NCBI GenBank assembly: GCA_009760855.2
Contig: WPIO01000066.1
Span: 704,501-768,500, forward strand
Direction of reading: 5' to 3'
Length of the DNA stretch: 64,000 nt
Source: Cristatella mucedo
Taxonomy: Eukaryota > Bryozoa > Phylactolaemata > Cristatellidae
The position numbers were made by a program, and so were the translations under genes. This document shows positions 52,691-64,000 of this stretch, piece by piece; within the stretch, counting starts at the first letter, position 1; each line of letters opens with the position of its first letter. The notes under the pieces are model-generated. The model made no database searches. It saw only the letters and a program-made list of their open reading frames with translations, and was not told the origin of the DNA.

Positions 52691-54255
52691 CTTGAGCATC
52701 TACCGCCCAGTCTCCCTTTCTATCATTTCTTGCAAAGACGATGGAACGGGTCGTGGCGGACAATCTGAACTCATGCATTGAAACTTCAAACCTTGCAAGT
52801 AAGTTCCATCCTGGCTTAAGAGCTAATCACTATAAAAAGTCAGCATTGCATTGGATATACAACGACCTACTTAGGAATGCAGACATGGGTAGAGTGTCTC
52901 TGCTTGTTTTGCTCGATCTTTCGGCGGCTTTTGATACTATTGATCACAAAGTTCTCTCAGAGTGCTTCTCATTTCGCCTGGGCATCACTATCACTACTCT
53001 GCAATGGTTCAGGTCCTATCTCAGTGGGAGACTCCAGTGTATTAATGTTAATGGACGAAGGTAATCCGAGGTACCTCTGAAATATTGGGTACCTCAGGGC
53101 TCCGTGCTAGGTCCGGTTCTTTTCACGGTTTATACTCTCAATCTTGCTAATGTGATTGCCAAGCACAATCTAGGCTTTCACTTCTATGGGGATGATAGTC
53201 AGTTGTACCGTTGTTTTGATCCCTCCCAGCCTTCGAGCACCTCAAATTCTCTAAACTCACTTGCTGCATGTAGTGATGACATCCTCACATGAATGGCAGC
53301 AAATTTTCTAACACTAGGCGATGATAAAACTAACCTGTTAGTTATGGGAAAAAACAGTGTGATTCAGAAATTGGGAGGCTGCTGCTCAAAATTGGCTTTG
53401 CCAGCATATCTCCGGTTGAGTCAGCTCGAACTGTAGTGTTATGTTCCAAAGTGACTCTCGTTAGACGACCACATCAGCTGCACAGTCATCTGCCTACTTT
53501 CAGCTACATAACCTTGATAAAACTCGGGCTCGTTTAGATAAGGATACCACATCTAAGTTGGTCCATGCATTCGTGATATCCAGTCTCGACTTCTAAAACT
53601 CACAGCTTACTGGCCTACAGGCATTTGCGATCAGGCGATTGCAGCTCGTGCAAAACTCTGCAGCTAGGCTTGTCAGTCGTGAGCGTCGCGGTAGCCACGT
53701 CACAACACTTCCCGCCGACCTACACTAGCTCCCAGTCAAGCAACGGATTGTCTTAAAGGTTTTGACGCTCACTTTCAATCTCTTTATTCTTTGGCTTCAG
53801 CATATCTCTCAGATCTACTTCCCCACCAGGCCAAGCATAATACCACCAGCTTTTCGGAATCCAACAGTTTACCAGTACCTCGTACAAACCTCTAATCATT
53901 TGGAGACCGTGCATTTAAGTCGTATGCTCCCGAAGCCTGAAACTCACTCCCGACGAACATCCCCTGACTTGACCGAATAAAAAATAATTTTAAAACACAC
54001 CCGTTTAGGACAGCGTTGAGCAGGTCCCTGTGATTCTTTCTTCACGTGCTATTCGTGCTGACACTGTGCATGCTGCCATTAACCACACTTGCATGCTGAC
54101 CCTGTGCAGATCACTGCTCATCATGTTATTCATGTTGTTTATCAAGCATGATATTACTCACTTATCAATTGCATTTCCCTTAGCAGCCAATGTAAGGCAC
54201 CTAGAATGAGATTGATCTCTCTAAGCAAACTTTATTAAGTGCATTATTGTTATTA
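52691..54255 (+). mobile_element. LINE-A: RT to 3' end
   Basis: Starts at SIYRPVSLSII-type sequence near 52695, MERVVADNLNSCIETSNLASKF, LLDLSAAFDTIDHKVLSECF (motif A intact), [28 protein letters not shown] (YADD changed to YGDD), then a broken thumb and 3'UTR. Hairpin near 54193-54235, short ATT tail. Confidence 0.92.
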
Positions 54256-54868
54256 CTATTTTTTGCAGTGGAATAGATTGATTGTGGTAGTTTTCCAGGT
54301 CATTTCAGGTGATTGCAGCCCAATGCCACAGTGCGAGGTTGCACAATTTATTTTTACGTGGTTGTGCACAAAGCCCTGTGCACTTTAATATGCAATAAAA
54401 ACTGGAGCTTAACACAAGGTATATATATTTTTTTATGTGGTGGATTCTGTGGATTGAATTGGATGGCGGTATTGGCCCTTCAACAGTCGATTGCACGGAA
54501 TTCCGTGAGAATGGCCGTGCCAATGCAAGCAAAAAATTTTTCAATGCAATTTTCGAAGAGTGTACTGTCATATGCAATCAAAAGAGGAGTTTTTTTCAAT
54601 CAGGATTTCTTTTGTTGCAAGGTGGAATGCAGTGGATTGTGGTGGATTGAGGTAGATTGTGGTATTGGCATGGTTCTCTGCAATCTTATTTCAGTAGACT
54701 TTGTGAAAGGCTTGAGCGGAATCGTGCGACCTTTTCTGGGTACATCTTGCGTGTAGTGTAGTTTGATATTCCAGACTTTTTTGAGCTATTCGCAGCAGAT
54801 TTAGGGTGGGTTCGACGAGAACTAGAATGATTACTGTGGATTGCCGTGGATTGTAATGGATTGTACTA
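54256..54868. other. Unassigned DNA with iterated TGGATTG motif
   Basis: TGGATTG or close variants recur near 54264, 54441, 54633, 54643, 54840, 54850, 54860 and again near 55056. A 147-codon plus frame (54313-54756) spans it; its Cys/Trp-rich peptide has no domain and mirrors the motif, so I do not call it a gene. Confidence 0.35.
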
Positions 54869-54965
54869 TAATAATAATAATAATAATGTAATTTATAAAG
54901 CGCCCTCAGAGAACTTAATATTTTTCTAGGCGCTTTACATTTGCTGCAAAGGGAAATGCAATTAA
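54869..54965 (-). mobile_element. LINE-A hairpin-only copy
   Basis: (AAT)n, AAAGCGCCCTCAGAGAAC, TTTTTCTAGGCGCTTTAC, TTGCTGCAAAGGGAAATGC, then stops. Confidence 0.9.
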
Positions 54966-56041
54966 ATACGAACGTGTACTACAGTATCAGCGAAAAATTT
55001 GAGCTCGATAATGCTTGCGTCTGGTCGGTGCTAGCCTAAATAGAGTGTATTGGGGTGGATTGTGGTAATTTGTCGAACCCCTGGGTGGAGTGGTGAACAT
55101 TGCGATCGTTAAGATGTGGGCGTGTTATCGCCGTTGCGAGGTTTCTCTCCCAGTCGACGTTCTATCCGTATAACGGGCGCTCCTTGCCGGTGAGTGATGG
55201 GTTCCTTGCCGCGAAATTCACCTTCTGCTGGTGTGTCGGTCTGTAGGCTCACTATCCACTCTCTCCTCTCTTATCACCACGTGCTCTGGAGATGCATATA
55301 CAGTAGCTAATACATCAGTATGTATGCTTACTAGCTTATGTCGCCTGTATGTGATGCAATCAACAACTCGCTTGTGAGGGGGCTAGGCCCTATGTAGTAG
55401 TACTCCCGTCGTGCACCCATGTGCCCCTACAGCCACGCCCACAACCCTTTGGACTGTCAGGTAAGGACGGTTAGGTCTCACGACGCGGTGCTAATTGCCA
55501 ATTTTATCTGTGCAATTATCTGTGATCATGAAAATTCCAAAAACTCAGTTCTTTTGAGATGGTTTCTGTATTGCAATAGCTGCACAGCTAGGCATAGCTC
55601 ATGCGGCGTGGAGATAACTCTGGCTGGCTCCCATCTTGAGAAATAAACGGAATCGCCAGCCGGAAGCAGCCCTGCGGCTTCTGTAGAGACGCAGGGTGCT
55701 CTGGAGGCCGGTATGGACGAAGTGCGGATGTTGGTCATAATTGCGCTTGGTCATATGGTCCTGTGTGTTGAAGGTAGTGTAATGCGATTTTGGCTAGGAA
55801 TGGTCATTGAGTGGCTAGAGCCGTGTTAGTGTTTTGCCTAAGTGGCCCCGCGCGGCAAAGTGCACCTGGCCTGCCTGCTCGAATGAGGCCTCTCTATTCA
55901 GAAGATGCACCGTGATGACGATTATTATATATATGCCCATTAGTTAGCTTAGAATGCAATTAATAATTGGTAATGGGATATGGCCTTCTCTAATCGCTAC
56001 TGACGTGAAGTTTCTGTGACATTCATGTGTTTATGTGTTTG

Positions 56042-56074
<33 letters not shown>

Positions 56075-57744
56075 TTGTGTGTGTGTTTGTGTGTGTGTTT
56101 GTGTGTGTGTAATCGTTGCTTATGCCCCGCGTATCATTGCTATGCCACAAAGGTGGCGTTAATTATACGGAGTAGGATTTTCTTCTGTTCCGAATTTGGT
56201 TTGCATTGTTCACGATATATTGAAGCTGTTTTTGCTTGATAAGAACAGCATCAGATTCACTGTACGTGGATGAAGCTGACTCATACGCCCGCTTTGGCTG
56301 CTGAGCGTTACGAACGAGTGATTTTTTATGAAGGCACTGTTATAGAGATGGTGATTAAAGCAGAGGTCCGAACTTTTGGAGTCTTGACCGAGCTTGTTTG
56401 GGACAAGCCGGTAAATAATTTGGGCCACCCCTTGTCTGTAAGTAGAGCATGGAGTACACAATCTGAGCACCTCAAGTTTTGAAATTTCTGTGTGCGCCCA
56501 GAGATTATTACGCAGTACCAAGGAATGCATACGTGTTAGCCATTGTAGCTAAGCCAGGAGAATGGCCTCTCGACAGCATAGATAACCCTTCCATTCTTGT
56601 TCAGGGAACAATAGTACAGCCGAGCTGACTCGCTGTGGGACGCCAGTGGAAGGCAATTTTTAGGCAAACAGATCGTGTCTTTTGTATTGCCTGGCCCGTA
56701 CTAGAAACCCTAGTTTCTGTTTTGCTTTCATTCGGTCTAAAACTGCATTAGGACTTCGTCTAAGCTGCATCTTGACTGATCTGCTGGGTAGCCACCAACC
56801 ATGTCCATCCACTAAAGTGAGCCTTTACACCCTTGAGGCTTAGACTTATGCATGCGATGCTGCTTCAAGCATGAACGAGTTCTATTTGGCCTGCTTTTTT
56901 ATTTTCTTGTTTGTAGGCCGTTTTTTTGAAAACAGGCAATCGTATCCTATAGTTCCGAACTGCACATTTTATGGCTTGTCAGGTATGTGGGTTTTCAGTT
57001 TATATTAGCTATTTATGTGCGTGGTATAATGCAAATAGACTGACCGTGCAGTGCTTTGAGAGGAAACCCGTGGAGCTGAAGCAATGGTCATCGCAATGGC
57101 ATTACTGATCGCGAGACCGTGCTGTAGTATCTCAGGAAAAATCACTCAAGCTGTTGGCATCGTATAACTTTAAAATTGATTATTATGGACTTGCGTTTAG
57201 TATAGTCGCTCAATATTTTCGATGATGAATGATAATAGTAGATATAAACAATTGAAAATTGTAAAGCTGGCTACTCATAGATTATGTATGCCTAGGTTAT
57301 GTATTGCTAATAACCAACCATGGAATATCGTGATGTAGATGCTCAATTTCTGATCTAGAGCTTTCAGTGTGTTGCTATTTTATGTCTGGATCCTATAAAC
57401 GTGGTATTTTGTACTGATAATTATTAATATTACCATTATTGCCATTTGTATGTTGTACATAGGTTGAAGGAGTACCGTAGGTGTTCTCGAAAGCTTAAAG
57501 CGCAACCCCAGTAAAGTGCATAGGACATGCATTATTAGCAGGACAAAGAAGGTGCATATTTCTTATATTGGTGCCACCGATTGATGTGGCTGTCGTCGAG
57601 TGGTTGGTTCTATTGTAGCCAGCATTTCTGTTACTACAGTTTGGCTTGACCACATGTGCTATCGGAAAAAAACTCGATTTAGGTCTTTAGGCCTCTAAAA
57701 TGGTCGTAATAATTGGTATATTATTCTCAGACCGTGAAGGATGG
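54966..57744. other. Unassigned DNA, includes motif R2 copy b and a GT microsatellite
   Basis: R2 copy b at about 55250-55440 (AACAACTCGCTTGTGAG, GTGCCCCTACAGCC). Open frames of 70-106 codons, such as 56210-56530 minus, lack recognisable domains. No LINE or SINE. Confidence 0.35.
56037..56112. repeat. (GT)n / TTTGTG(TG)n microsatellite
   Basis: GT runs broken by regular TTTGTG interruptions. Gives a Cys/Leu/Val frame that is an artefact. Confidence 0.95.
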
Positions 57745-58440
57745 TTGTTTTTATGCTTAGTCATAACGTTCACAGTGTCAGCATGCTTAAGCACAAAAGA
57801 GACATTTCACATGGGCCAATCGAGTGCTGTGACGAACAGGTGCTTTTTTAAGCATCGTCCGGTCAGGGGATGTCGTGACGTTAGTAGGGTGTGGGCTCCA
57901 GGCTTTAGACGTATTCAAACTAAAGGTGTGGTCTCGAAAGAATATGACATTGGCTTGAGGCATAGCTAAGTTACTTAAGTCAGAAGAGCTGGCTGTAAGA
58001 TGCCTGGCCCTTGTTGGGAGACTAGTTCGGATATTTAGGCTGGAGCAAGAGTATATATGGAATGCGACTGACAAATAAATTTATTTGGTGCGCTTGTTGA
58101 TCGGTAGCGAATGCAGGTTGGCAAGAAGTGGTGGAATGTTGCAACTTCGACACTCAAGATAGCTAAGGCTGCTAGCTGCGGACTTGCACATCAACTGGAA
58201 GCAGTGTCTTATTGGTATAGCACGGAAGACCTGTCACCAGTGAGTTACAGTAGATGCTGTGGGTGTGTGTATATCAAAAATGCATGGACGAACTCAAATT
58301 TGGTTTCCTTGTCTATGCAGGCCCAAGTTAAGCAGACTTGACAATGGAGCTGACATAAGCGTCTAGTAAAAGGTCACTTTGGGACAGGGCACCCAGATTC
58401 GGTGCAGATATCACAGAAGATGCCAGAAGCCATTGTAAGG
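57745..58440 (-). mobile_element. LINE-A decayed 3' part
   Basis: CAGTGTCAGCATGCTTAAGC, GGTCAGGGGATGTCGTGACG, GCAGGTTGGCAAGAAGTGG and GAGCTGACATAAGCGTCTAG, in reverse LINE-A order from 3'UTR to RT linker. The terminal hairpin is missing. Confidence 0.82.
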
Positions 58441-58467
58441 CATAGATTTTCCTATTTCCGAGCCAGA

Positions 58468-58870
58468 CTAATAATAATTATAATAATGCACTTGATAAAG
58501 CGCCCTCAGAGAACTTAATCTCTTTCTAGGCGCTTTACATTTGCTACAAAGTGAAATGCAATTGAATGGTAAGTAAAATCATGCTTTAAAACAAACAAAA
58601 TGAATAATAAGGTTAGGAGTGGCATGCACAGGGTCAGCATACAAATGTGGTTAATGGCAGCATGCACAGTGTCAGCACGCATAAGACTAGGTTTGCCCAC
58701 AACTAGTAACCTGGTTGTAGTGTCATGGCATTTGAGAAAATTTGCTGCCATTCAATCGCAGGCATCAGCAATAGGAGCATGCAGCAAGGGAGTTTTCACT
58801 TTAATGTAATGGGAGGCCTGAAGGGATCGAAGCATAGATACAGCTAAGTGTCATTGGTATGTAAATGATG
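58468..58870 (-). mobile_element. LINE-A 3' end with internal deletion
   Basis: Clean hairpin and tail at 58468-58545 and 3'UTR to CAGCACGCATAAG (58685). It then jumps directly to the RT linker (TAGGTTTGCCCACAACTAG, GAGAAAATTTGCTGCCATTC), skipping the thumb. Confidence 0.87.
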
Positions 58871-58879
58871 AAGGCCTGA

Positions 58880-59520
58880 TTCCCGGATTGTCTGCAACTG
58901 GTACAAAACTAAACAGCTCGTCTGTCTGTGTAGTCTGTCGTCAATGCCAGTGTTCACTGCACTGCTCCTAAGTGTGGGCTTCACAGGCCCCTTTGCAAGT
59001 ATCAAGTTCACTTCGAGATCATTTTCCTACATGTAGATTCACTCACTTGCATACACTATGCATACCGTCACTCTATATTGCCACTGACCGTATTGACATG
59101 CTTGCTTTGTAGCATATGCAAACTGTGTCTTGTAAGAGATTTCGTTTTGTGAAGATGTTGCACACATTCTGTTGTTATTTTATTTTACCTATCTGAGGTT
59201 CTTGCTCCTCTAGTATGACATCGAACCACCAATCCTATCACTATACTGAAAACCGTTTGGTGATCTGAGAAAGTCTTGATCTTGCTTCCTGCTAGTATGA
59301 CATCGAACCACCAATCCTATCACTATACTGAAAACCGTTTGGTGATCTGAGAAAGTCTTGATCTTGCTTCCTGCTTCTGTTACTACCTACACTAACTCAG
59401 GAGCTAGTCTAATCATCCTAACCAGCTTGCCGTTAACTCTTACTTGTTGCCTCACTTTCACAGAGATGCAAAGCACATTGCTAGAGAGTTGGTTGTTGAA
59501 GGGCCCTATGTAAAAGACTT
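58880..59520 (+). mobile_element. LINE-A very decayed 3' part
   Basis: CTGGTACAAAACTAAACAGC, CGTCAATGCCAGTG, CCACTGACCGTATTGACATG, and a terminus GATGCAAAGCACATTGCTAG/GAAGGGCCCTATG near 59465-59510. Contains a tandem duplication at 59211-59374. Confidence 0.55.
59211..59374. repeat. Perfect 82-bp tandem duplication
   Basis: 59211-59292 and 59293-59374 are identical base for base (TAGTATGACATCGAACC to CTTGCTTCCTGC). Confidence 0.97.
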
Positions 59521-59964
59521 ATTACACAAGATGACATTTTTTGTACAATGTGCTTTTATACTTCATGTGCCTAAAATAAATAGGAAATAACTATTTTTAA
59601 GCAAAAACTTTGCATCTGCAGTTAGGACACTAACATTTTTTAAATTCGTTCGTTGTTCTCTTAGGGGGTATGCAGACGTCCGGTTTCACACATCAAGTGC
59701 TGTGCTGCTACCAGAATCAGTAAGCGTTTGACATACATAATACTTCAGAGTAATATCCTATGAAGTGTGACAGTACATATACCTTTAATAAATAATTTAG
59801 TGAGTGGTATTTTAGAGCAAGAGATAAGTGGATCATGTTAATGTGTGATTCGTATTGCATTCGAAGGTTTTGTGCACCCAGCATGTGCATTTTACTAACT
59901 GTTTTTGTCTATGCACATGACTGTATCTCAGCCTATAACTCCACGAAGTCTAAGTGAGCATTAA
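59521..59964. other. Unassigned DNA
   Basis: AT-rich, no recognised element. Confidence 0.4.
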
Positions 59965-61265
59965 GCAGCAGAATTTTATGTGAATGGACAAAGATGATTC
60001 AAGGAACCTTTGTAATATGGGGTGCCTTGGAGCTCTGTGCTTGGTCCCATTCTTTTCATGGTTTGTACTATCAGTCTAACCGATGTGATTGCCCGGCACA
60101 ATTTAGGCTTTCACTTCTATGCAGATGACACTCACTTGTACCTTTGCTTCGATCCTTCCCAGGCCTCCAGGACATTGAATTCTCTCAACTCCCTCTCTGC
60201 ATGTATTGATGACATCCGTACATAGATGGCAGCAAACCTTACATTGCATGATCATAAAACCAACTTGCTAGCTATGTGCAAACCAAGTGTGATTCGGAAA
60301 TTGGAAAGGCTAACACTCGAAATTGGTTATGTCATCATATTCCTGTTGAATCTGCGCGAAATCTTGGTGTCATGTTCCAAAGTGACCTTTCATTGGACGA
60401 CCACGTCAACTCTACAGTCAAGTCTGCCTAATAATAAAAATAATAATAATGCACTTGATAAAGCGCCCTCAGAGAACTCAATCCCTTTTAGGCGCTTCCT
60501 TCCAGCCCCTGCGCAAAATTGCTGAAATTCAGGCTTGTTTAGTCAGTAATACCACTTCTAATTTGGTGCATGTATTTGTGACATCCCCTCATGACCTCTG
60601 TAACTCACAGCTTGCTGGTGTACCTGCCTGTGCACTCAGCGGCTTACAGCTTGTGCAAAACTCTGCCGCTAGGCTTGTCTCTCGTGAGCGTGGCAGTTAC
60701 CACTTCACATCACTTTTCGCCGACCTGCACTGGCTCCCAGTTGAGCAATACATCGACTTCAAGATTTCGTCACTAACCCTTCATTCTTTGGCTCCAGTAT
60801 ACCTATCAGATCTGCTGCCCACCAGGCTAAACATCGTATCACCTGCTTTTTGGAATATAACTGCTTAACTATACCTCTCACAAACCTCAAATCGTTTAGA
60901 GACCGTGCCTTTAGTTTGTATACTCCCAAAACCTGAAACTTACTCCCGACTTGCAGCTCGACAACTACAGACTTGTCAACATTTAAAGAAAAGCCAAAAC
61001 ACATACATTTATGTCAGCATTGAGTAAATCAATGTGATTCATCCTTCATATGCTCATCCCTACTGATACAGTGCATCAGTGCATGTTGCTATTAACCATG
61101 CTTGCATGCTGACCCTGTGCAAGTCACCCCTAACGATGTTATTCTTGTTGTTTATTGAGCATGCTACCACTAACCTTTCGAAAGTGCTTCCTTTGAAGCA
61201 AATGTAAAGTGCCTAGGAAGAGATTGGGTTTTCTGAGGGCGCTCTATCAAGTGTATCAGCACTAT
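59965..61265 (+). mobile_element. LINE-A RT palm to 3' end, with a nested hairpin
   Basis: [38 protein letters not shown] near 60030-60145 (YADD intact), CIDDIRT, then TAG at 60223-60225, then a thumb [40 protein letters not shown] at 60560-60690. Terminal hairpin near 61205-61250. Interrupted at 60431-60498. Confidence 0.92.
60431..60498 (-). mobile_element. Smallest LINE-A 3'-end insertion, nested in LINE-A
   Basis: Only (AAT)n, GCACTTGATAAAGCGCCCTC, AGAGAACTCAATCCC and TTTTAGGCGCTT. It lies between TCTGCCTA and CCTTCCAGC, which are adjacent (TCTGCCTACTTTCAGC) in other LINE-A copies. Confidence 0.88.
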
Positions 61266-61539
61266 TACTATGAGTGTATTCAAAGCCAGAGAGGCTTTTA
61301 GCATGACTATAGAAGCCAGCAGATTTCATAAGATACAATAAAAGGCAAGTGAGAATCATAGCTCAGTCGTGAGGGTAGTCCAGGAAGTGAGTTGTGTGGA
61401 AGTAGCCACCTAGGATGGCTTTAAAAAGGTATTCCACAGTCTGCAACTATAGAGTAGAGGTACAGGTTATCAAGACAGGAGAAAAATAGTACTCCCTGTA
61501 AGCATCTGTGATGATATGGGAGGCCTGAAAAGCATGCTT
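61266..61539. other. Flank or 5'UTR of the last LINE-A
   Basis: No match to other copies that I can find, so the 5' border of the element cannot be fixed. Confidence 0.3.
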
Positions 61540-64000
61540 TGTCATGCCTGCCAACGATCAAGACATGGAGGGAGCATCTTATTTTAAATGCTAACGGTGC
61601 AAGAGAATTCTTGAAGCACCCCCGTACCCGCCGTGGTGGCCGGAACCGCCAGCTCAGACACCGCTCGTTTGGTATTCCTAGCATTGTCTCGAACCGCTCA
61701 GCACGCTCCCCCGCATGCGTCACTGTAAATCTCTCTAACTTAGTGGTCATCAGGCCTGTTGTAACCCAATCAGCCATACTTAAAGCTTGCCTTTGGAATC
61801 CTCGCTCAATGTGCAATAAACCTCTAGTAATAAACGACCTTATTTCTGAAAATGGTATCGACCTGCTCGCCCTAACTGAAACTTGGCTGAAATCGATAAA
61901 CTGCCCGACAATTAAAGACGCTACTCCATCTGGTTTCACGTTCTTTCACACCCCTAGATCAATCAAAACTGGAGGTAGAGTTTCTATTATCGTGCGCTCG
62001 AAGTTCAACTTCAAGCCATTTGCAGTACCCTCGAAGCAGTCTTTTGAATCAATTGTCCTGGTCTCACCCGAAAACAAGCTACCGATAGTGGCAGTAGTCT
62101 ATCGCCCACCAGGTACCAAATCCTCCTTTATCTCAGATTTCTCCGATCTCATTTCGATTCTGTGTGCAAGAAATCGATCCTTCCTCATTATAGGTGATTT
62201 CAACGTTCACTTTGGTAACTTATCTCACCCTTTCAGCACCGAATTTCGTGCATTGACTGACTCATTGTCTATTGTGGCTCATGTGCATGGCCCTACCCAC
62301 ATCAAGGGTCACACACTCGACCAAATTTTCTCATATAACTGCACTTTGTCATCACCAATTATTACCAAATCCTGCTTATCTGACCACATGCAGATCTCAT
62401 TCAATCTACAGTGTGTGCCCACATTCTTCTCTAAAATAACCTGTGAATCGCAAAACCTCAAGACCCTTGACATCGATGCTGTCCATGCGAGAATATCTGC
62501 TTCACCTTTGCTGCTCAGTCCTCCCTCCGATCTGTCATCACTGGTAGATTGCTACAACATGACACTAGCTGACACGCTCGACGAGTTTGCACCTCTGACA
62601 AAGCGCACTATGCGCCCCTGCCCAGACGGCCTATGGTTTACAACAGACATTAAACTAGCCAAGTCTACTAAACGAAAGCTTGAAAAGGCATACAAAAGAT
62701 CCGGACTAACTGTCCATCGACAGGCATATGAAGACTACTGTAGGTCGTACCAATCGATCCTAGCAAAGGCCAAGTATAGCTTCTTTAGAAACATTGTTGA
62801 ATCACAGATGCACAATCCAAAAATGCTGATGTCGACAATAAACCATCTCCTCAACCGTTCCCATATTAGCTCCTTACCTGATGATCCTTGTGATGATCTA
62901 GCCGATCGCTTCTCTCGATTCTTTGTGCAGAAGATAGACAAGATCAGGGAATCCATCCCTGCGATGACAACCTTCCCACTAGAATGATGTTCCTCGGTTC
63001 CTGGCTGCTCCTCAATGTCTGTATTTAAGCAGGTCACTAGTGATCTAGTCCTAAAGTTCGTATCTCAATCAAAGAAGACAACAAGTTCACTGGACCCTAT
63101 TCCCACTGTCCTGCTCCTACGCTGCATAGATCTGCTGCTGCCATGCATAACCAACATCATTAATATGTCATTAGCCTCAGGTCATGTCCCAGCACCTTTC
63201 AAAAAAGCTGTAGTCAGGCCACTTCTCAAGAAAGCTACACTAGACCAAGAGAACTTAAGCAACTACCGCCCAGTCTTCCTTCTACAATTCCTATCAAGGA
63301 CACTCGAACGGGTCGTGGCAGACCAGCTGAACTCATATATCGAAACCTCACACCTTGCTAGTAAGTTCCAGTCTGGCTTTAGAGCTAATCACTCCACAGA
63401 GTCAGCATTGCTTCGGGTATACAACGACCTACTTAGGAATGCAGACATGGGTAGTGTGTCTCTTCTTGTTTTGCTCGATCTTTCGGCAGCTTTTGATACC
63501 ATCGATCACAAAGTACTTCTAGAGCGCCTCTCATCTCGCCTGGGCATCACTGGCACTGCTCTGCAGTGGTTCAGGTCCTATCTCAGTGGAAGACTCCAGA
63601 GTATTGACGTGAATGGACAAAGATCATCTGAAGTACCTCTAAAATATGGAGTACTGAGTACCTCAGGGCTCTGTGCTAGGTCCGGTCCTTTTCAGTGTTT
63701 ATACTCTGCCTCTTGCTGATGTGATTGCCAAGCACAATCTAGGCTTTCACTTATATGAGGATGACACTCAGTTGTACCTTCGCTTTGATCCCTCCCAGCC
63801 TTCGAGCACCTCAAATTCTCTCAACTCACTTGCTGCATGCATTGATGACATCCGCACATTTATGGTAGCAAATTTTCTAAAACTAAACGATGATAAAACT
63901 AACTTACTAGTTATGGGCAAACCCAGTGTGATTCAGAAATTGGAAAGGCTGACTTTTAAAATTGGCTTTGCCAGCATATCTCCAGTTGAATCAGCTCGAA
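61539..64000 (+). pseudogene. LINE-A ORF2: APE-type endonuclease plus reverse transcriptase, disabled
   Basis: Endonuclease and RT for target-primed reverse transcription. Basic N-terminus (HPRTRRGGRNRQLRHRSFG), then endonuclease motifs LWNPRSMCNK (N), LLALTETWLKS (E), VAVVYRPPGTKSS (Y), FLIIGDFNVHFGN (D, N), GHTLDQIFSYN and LSDHMQISFN (H): all catalytic positions are present. Linker SRFFVQKIDKIRESIP. RT: SSLDPIPTVLLLR, FKKAVVRPLLKKATLD, NYRPVFLLQFLSRTLERVVADQL, FQSGFRANHSTESALLRV, LLDLSAAFDTIDHKVLLERL. Lesions: in-frame TGA at 62985-62987 (sister copy near 46402 has TCA); a 7-base duplication at about 63650-63660 inside GVPQGS, which shifts the frame; and YEDD instead of YADD near 63757-63768. 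The frame opens at a TTG (61539) with no good ATG, so the true start is unknown. Confidence 0.92.
61540..64000 (+). mobile_element. LINE-A, most complete copy, endonuclease to RT, runs off the right edge
   Basis: Only copy here with a continuous endonuclease and RT. It is the reference for placing the other LINE-A pieces. The thumb and 3' end lie beyond the window. Confidence 0.95.

Noticed and set aside
54313-54756. 147-codon Cys/Trp-rich open frame
   Set aside because: No domain, no signal peptide pattern I can defend, and the peptide mirrors the iterated TGGATTG DNA motif.
61421-61939. 172-codon minus-strand open frame
   Set aside because: It is the antisense shadow of the LINE-A endonuclease frame, whose catalytic motifs are on the plus strand.

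Overview
This window looks like repeat-dominated nuclear DNA of an animal, most likely an aquatic invertebrate. I cannot name a phylum. The support is: many copies of APE-type non-LTR retrotransposons of the CR1/L2 kind, tRNA-derived SINEs with Pol III A and B boxes, long simple repeats, a TATA promoter with a metazoan-type splice donor, and no dense operon-like coding. No bacterial, phage or viral gene cluster is visible.

Most of the window is two LINE families, named here LINE-A and LINE-B, plus two SINE families, SINE-1 and SINE-2. LINE-A ends in a hairpin (AAAGCGCC...GGCGCTTT with an inner AGAGA/TCTCT stem) followed by ATT repeats. It occurs over 25 times on both strands, from endonuclease-plus-RT copies (right edge, 61540-64000) down to pieces holding only the hairpin and tail. 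LINE-B ends in a short 3'UTR and an ACATT/ACAT tail. Its best copy, 16208-18838, keeps an open 644-codon RT frame. SINE-2 carries the LINE-A hairpin and tail, so it is probably mobilised by LINE-A. SINE-1 has very good A and B boxes but a different tail.

Layout: 1-8.3 kb, LINE-A and LINE-B fragments, a dispersed repeat (R1, two copies), SINEs and a GA microsatellite. 8.4-13 kb, the best host-gene candidate: an intact exon for an NHL-like beta-propeller on the minus strand (11614-12525) and a degraded tandem copy (about 8990-9920). 13-20.9 kb, LINE-A and LINE-B, including the best LINE-B. 20.95-31.8 kb, a diverged head-to-tail triplication of a roughly 4.4-5.2 kb unit built around inverted LINE-A pieces. 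31.8-34.8 kb, LINE-A with a nested copy, then a LINE-B end. 34.8-39.3 kb, mostly single-copy-looking AT-rich DNA with a TATA promoter and a short first exon near 38.1-38.2 kb. 39.3-42.2 kb, LINE-A pieces in alternating orientation. 42.6-44.0 kb, a 30-bp minisatellite read by a 457-codon frame of SQWEPSRGDR-like decapeptides; a decayed relative lies at 52.2-52.7 kb. 44.4-54.3 kb and 57.7-64 kb, further LINE-A copies, several tail-to-tail. 54.3-57.7 kb, mostly unexplained DNA with a GT microsatellite.

No pathway is encoded. The relationships that matter are between elements: LINE-A with SINE-2 through a shared 3' hairpin, nested insertions that order events in time, and duplicated host loci that preserve empty insertion sites. 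Boundaries of decayed repeats are by-eye estimates, usually good to some tens of bases.
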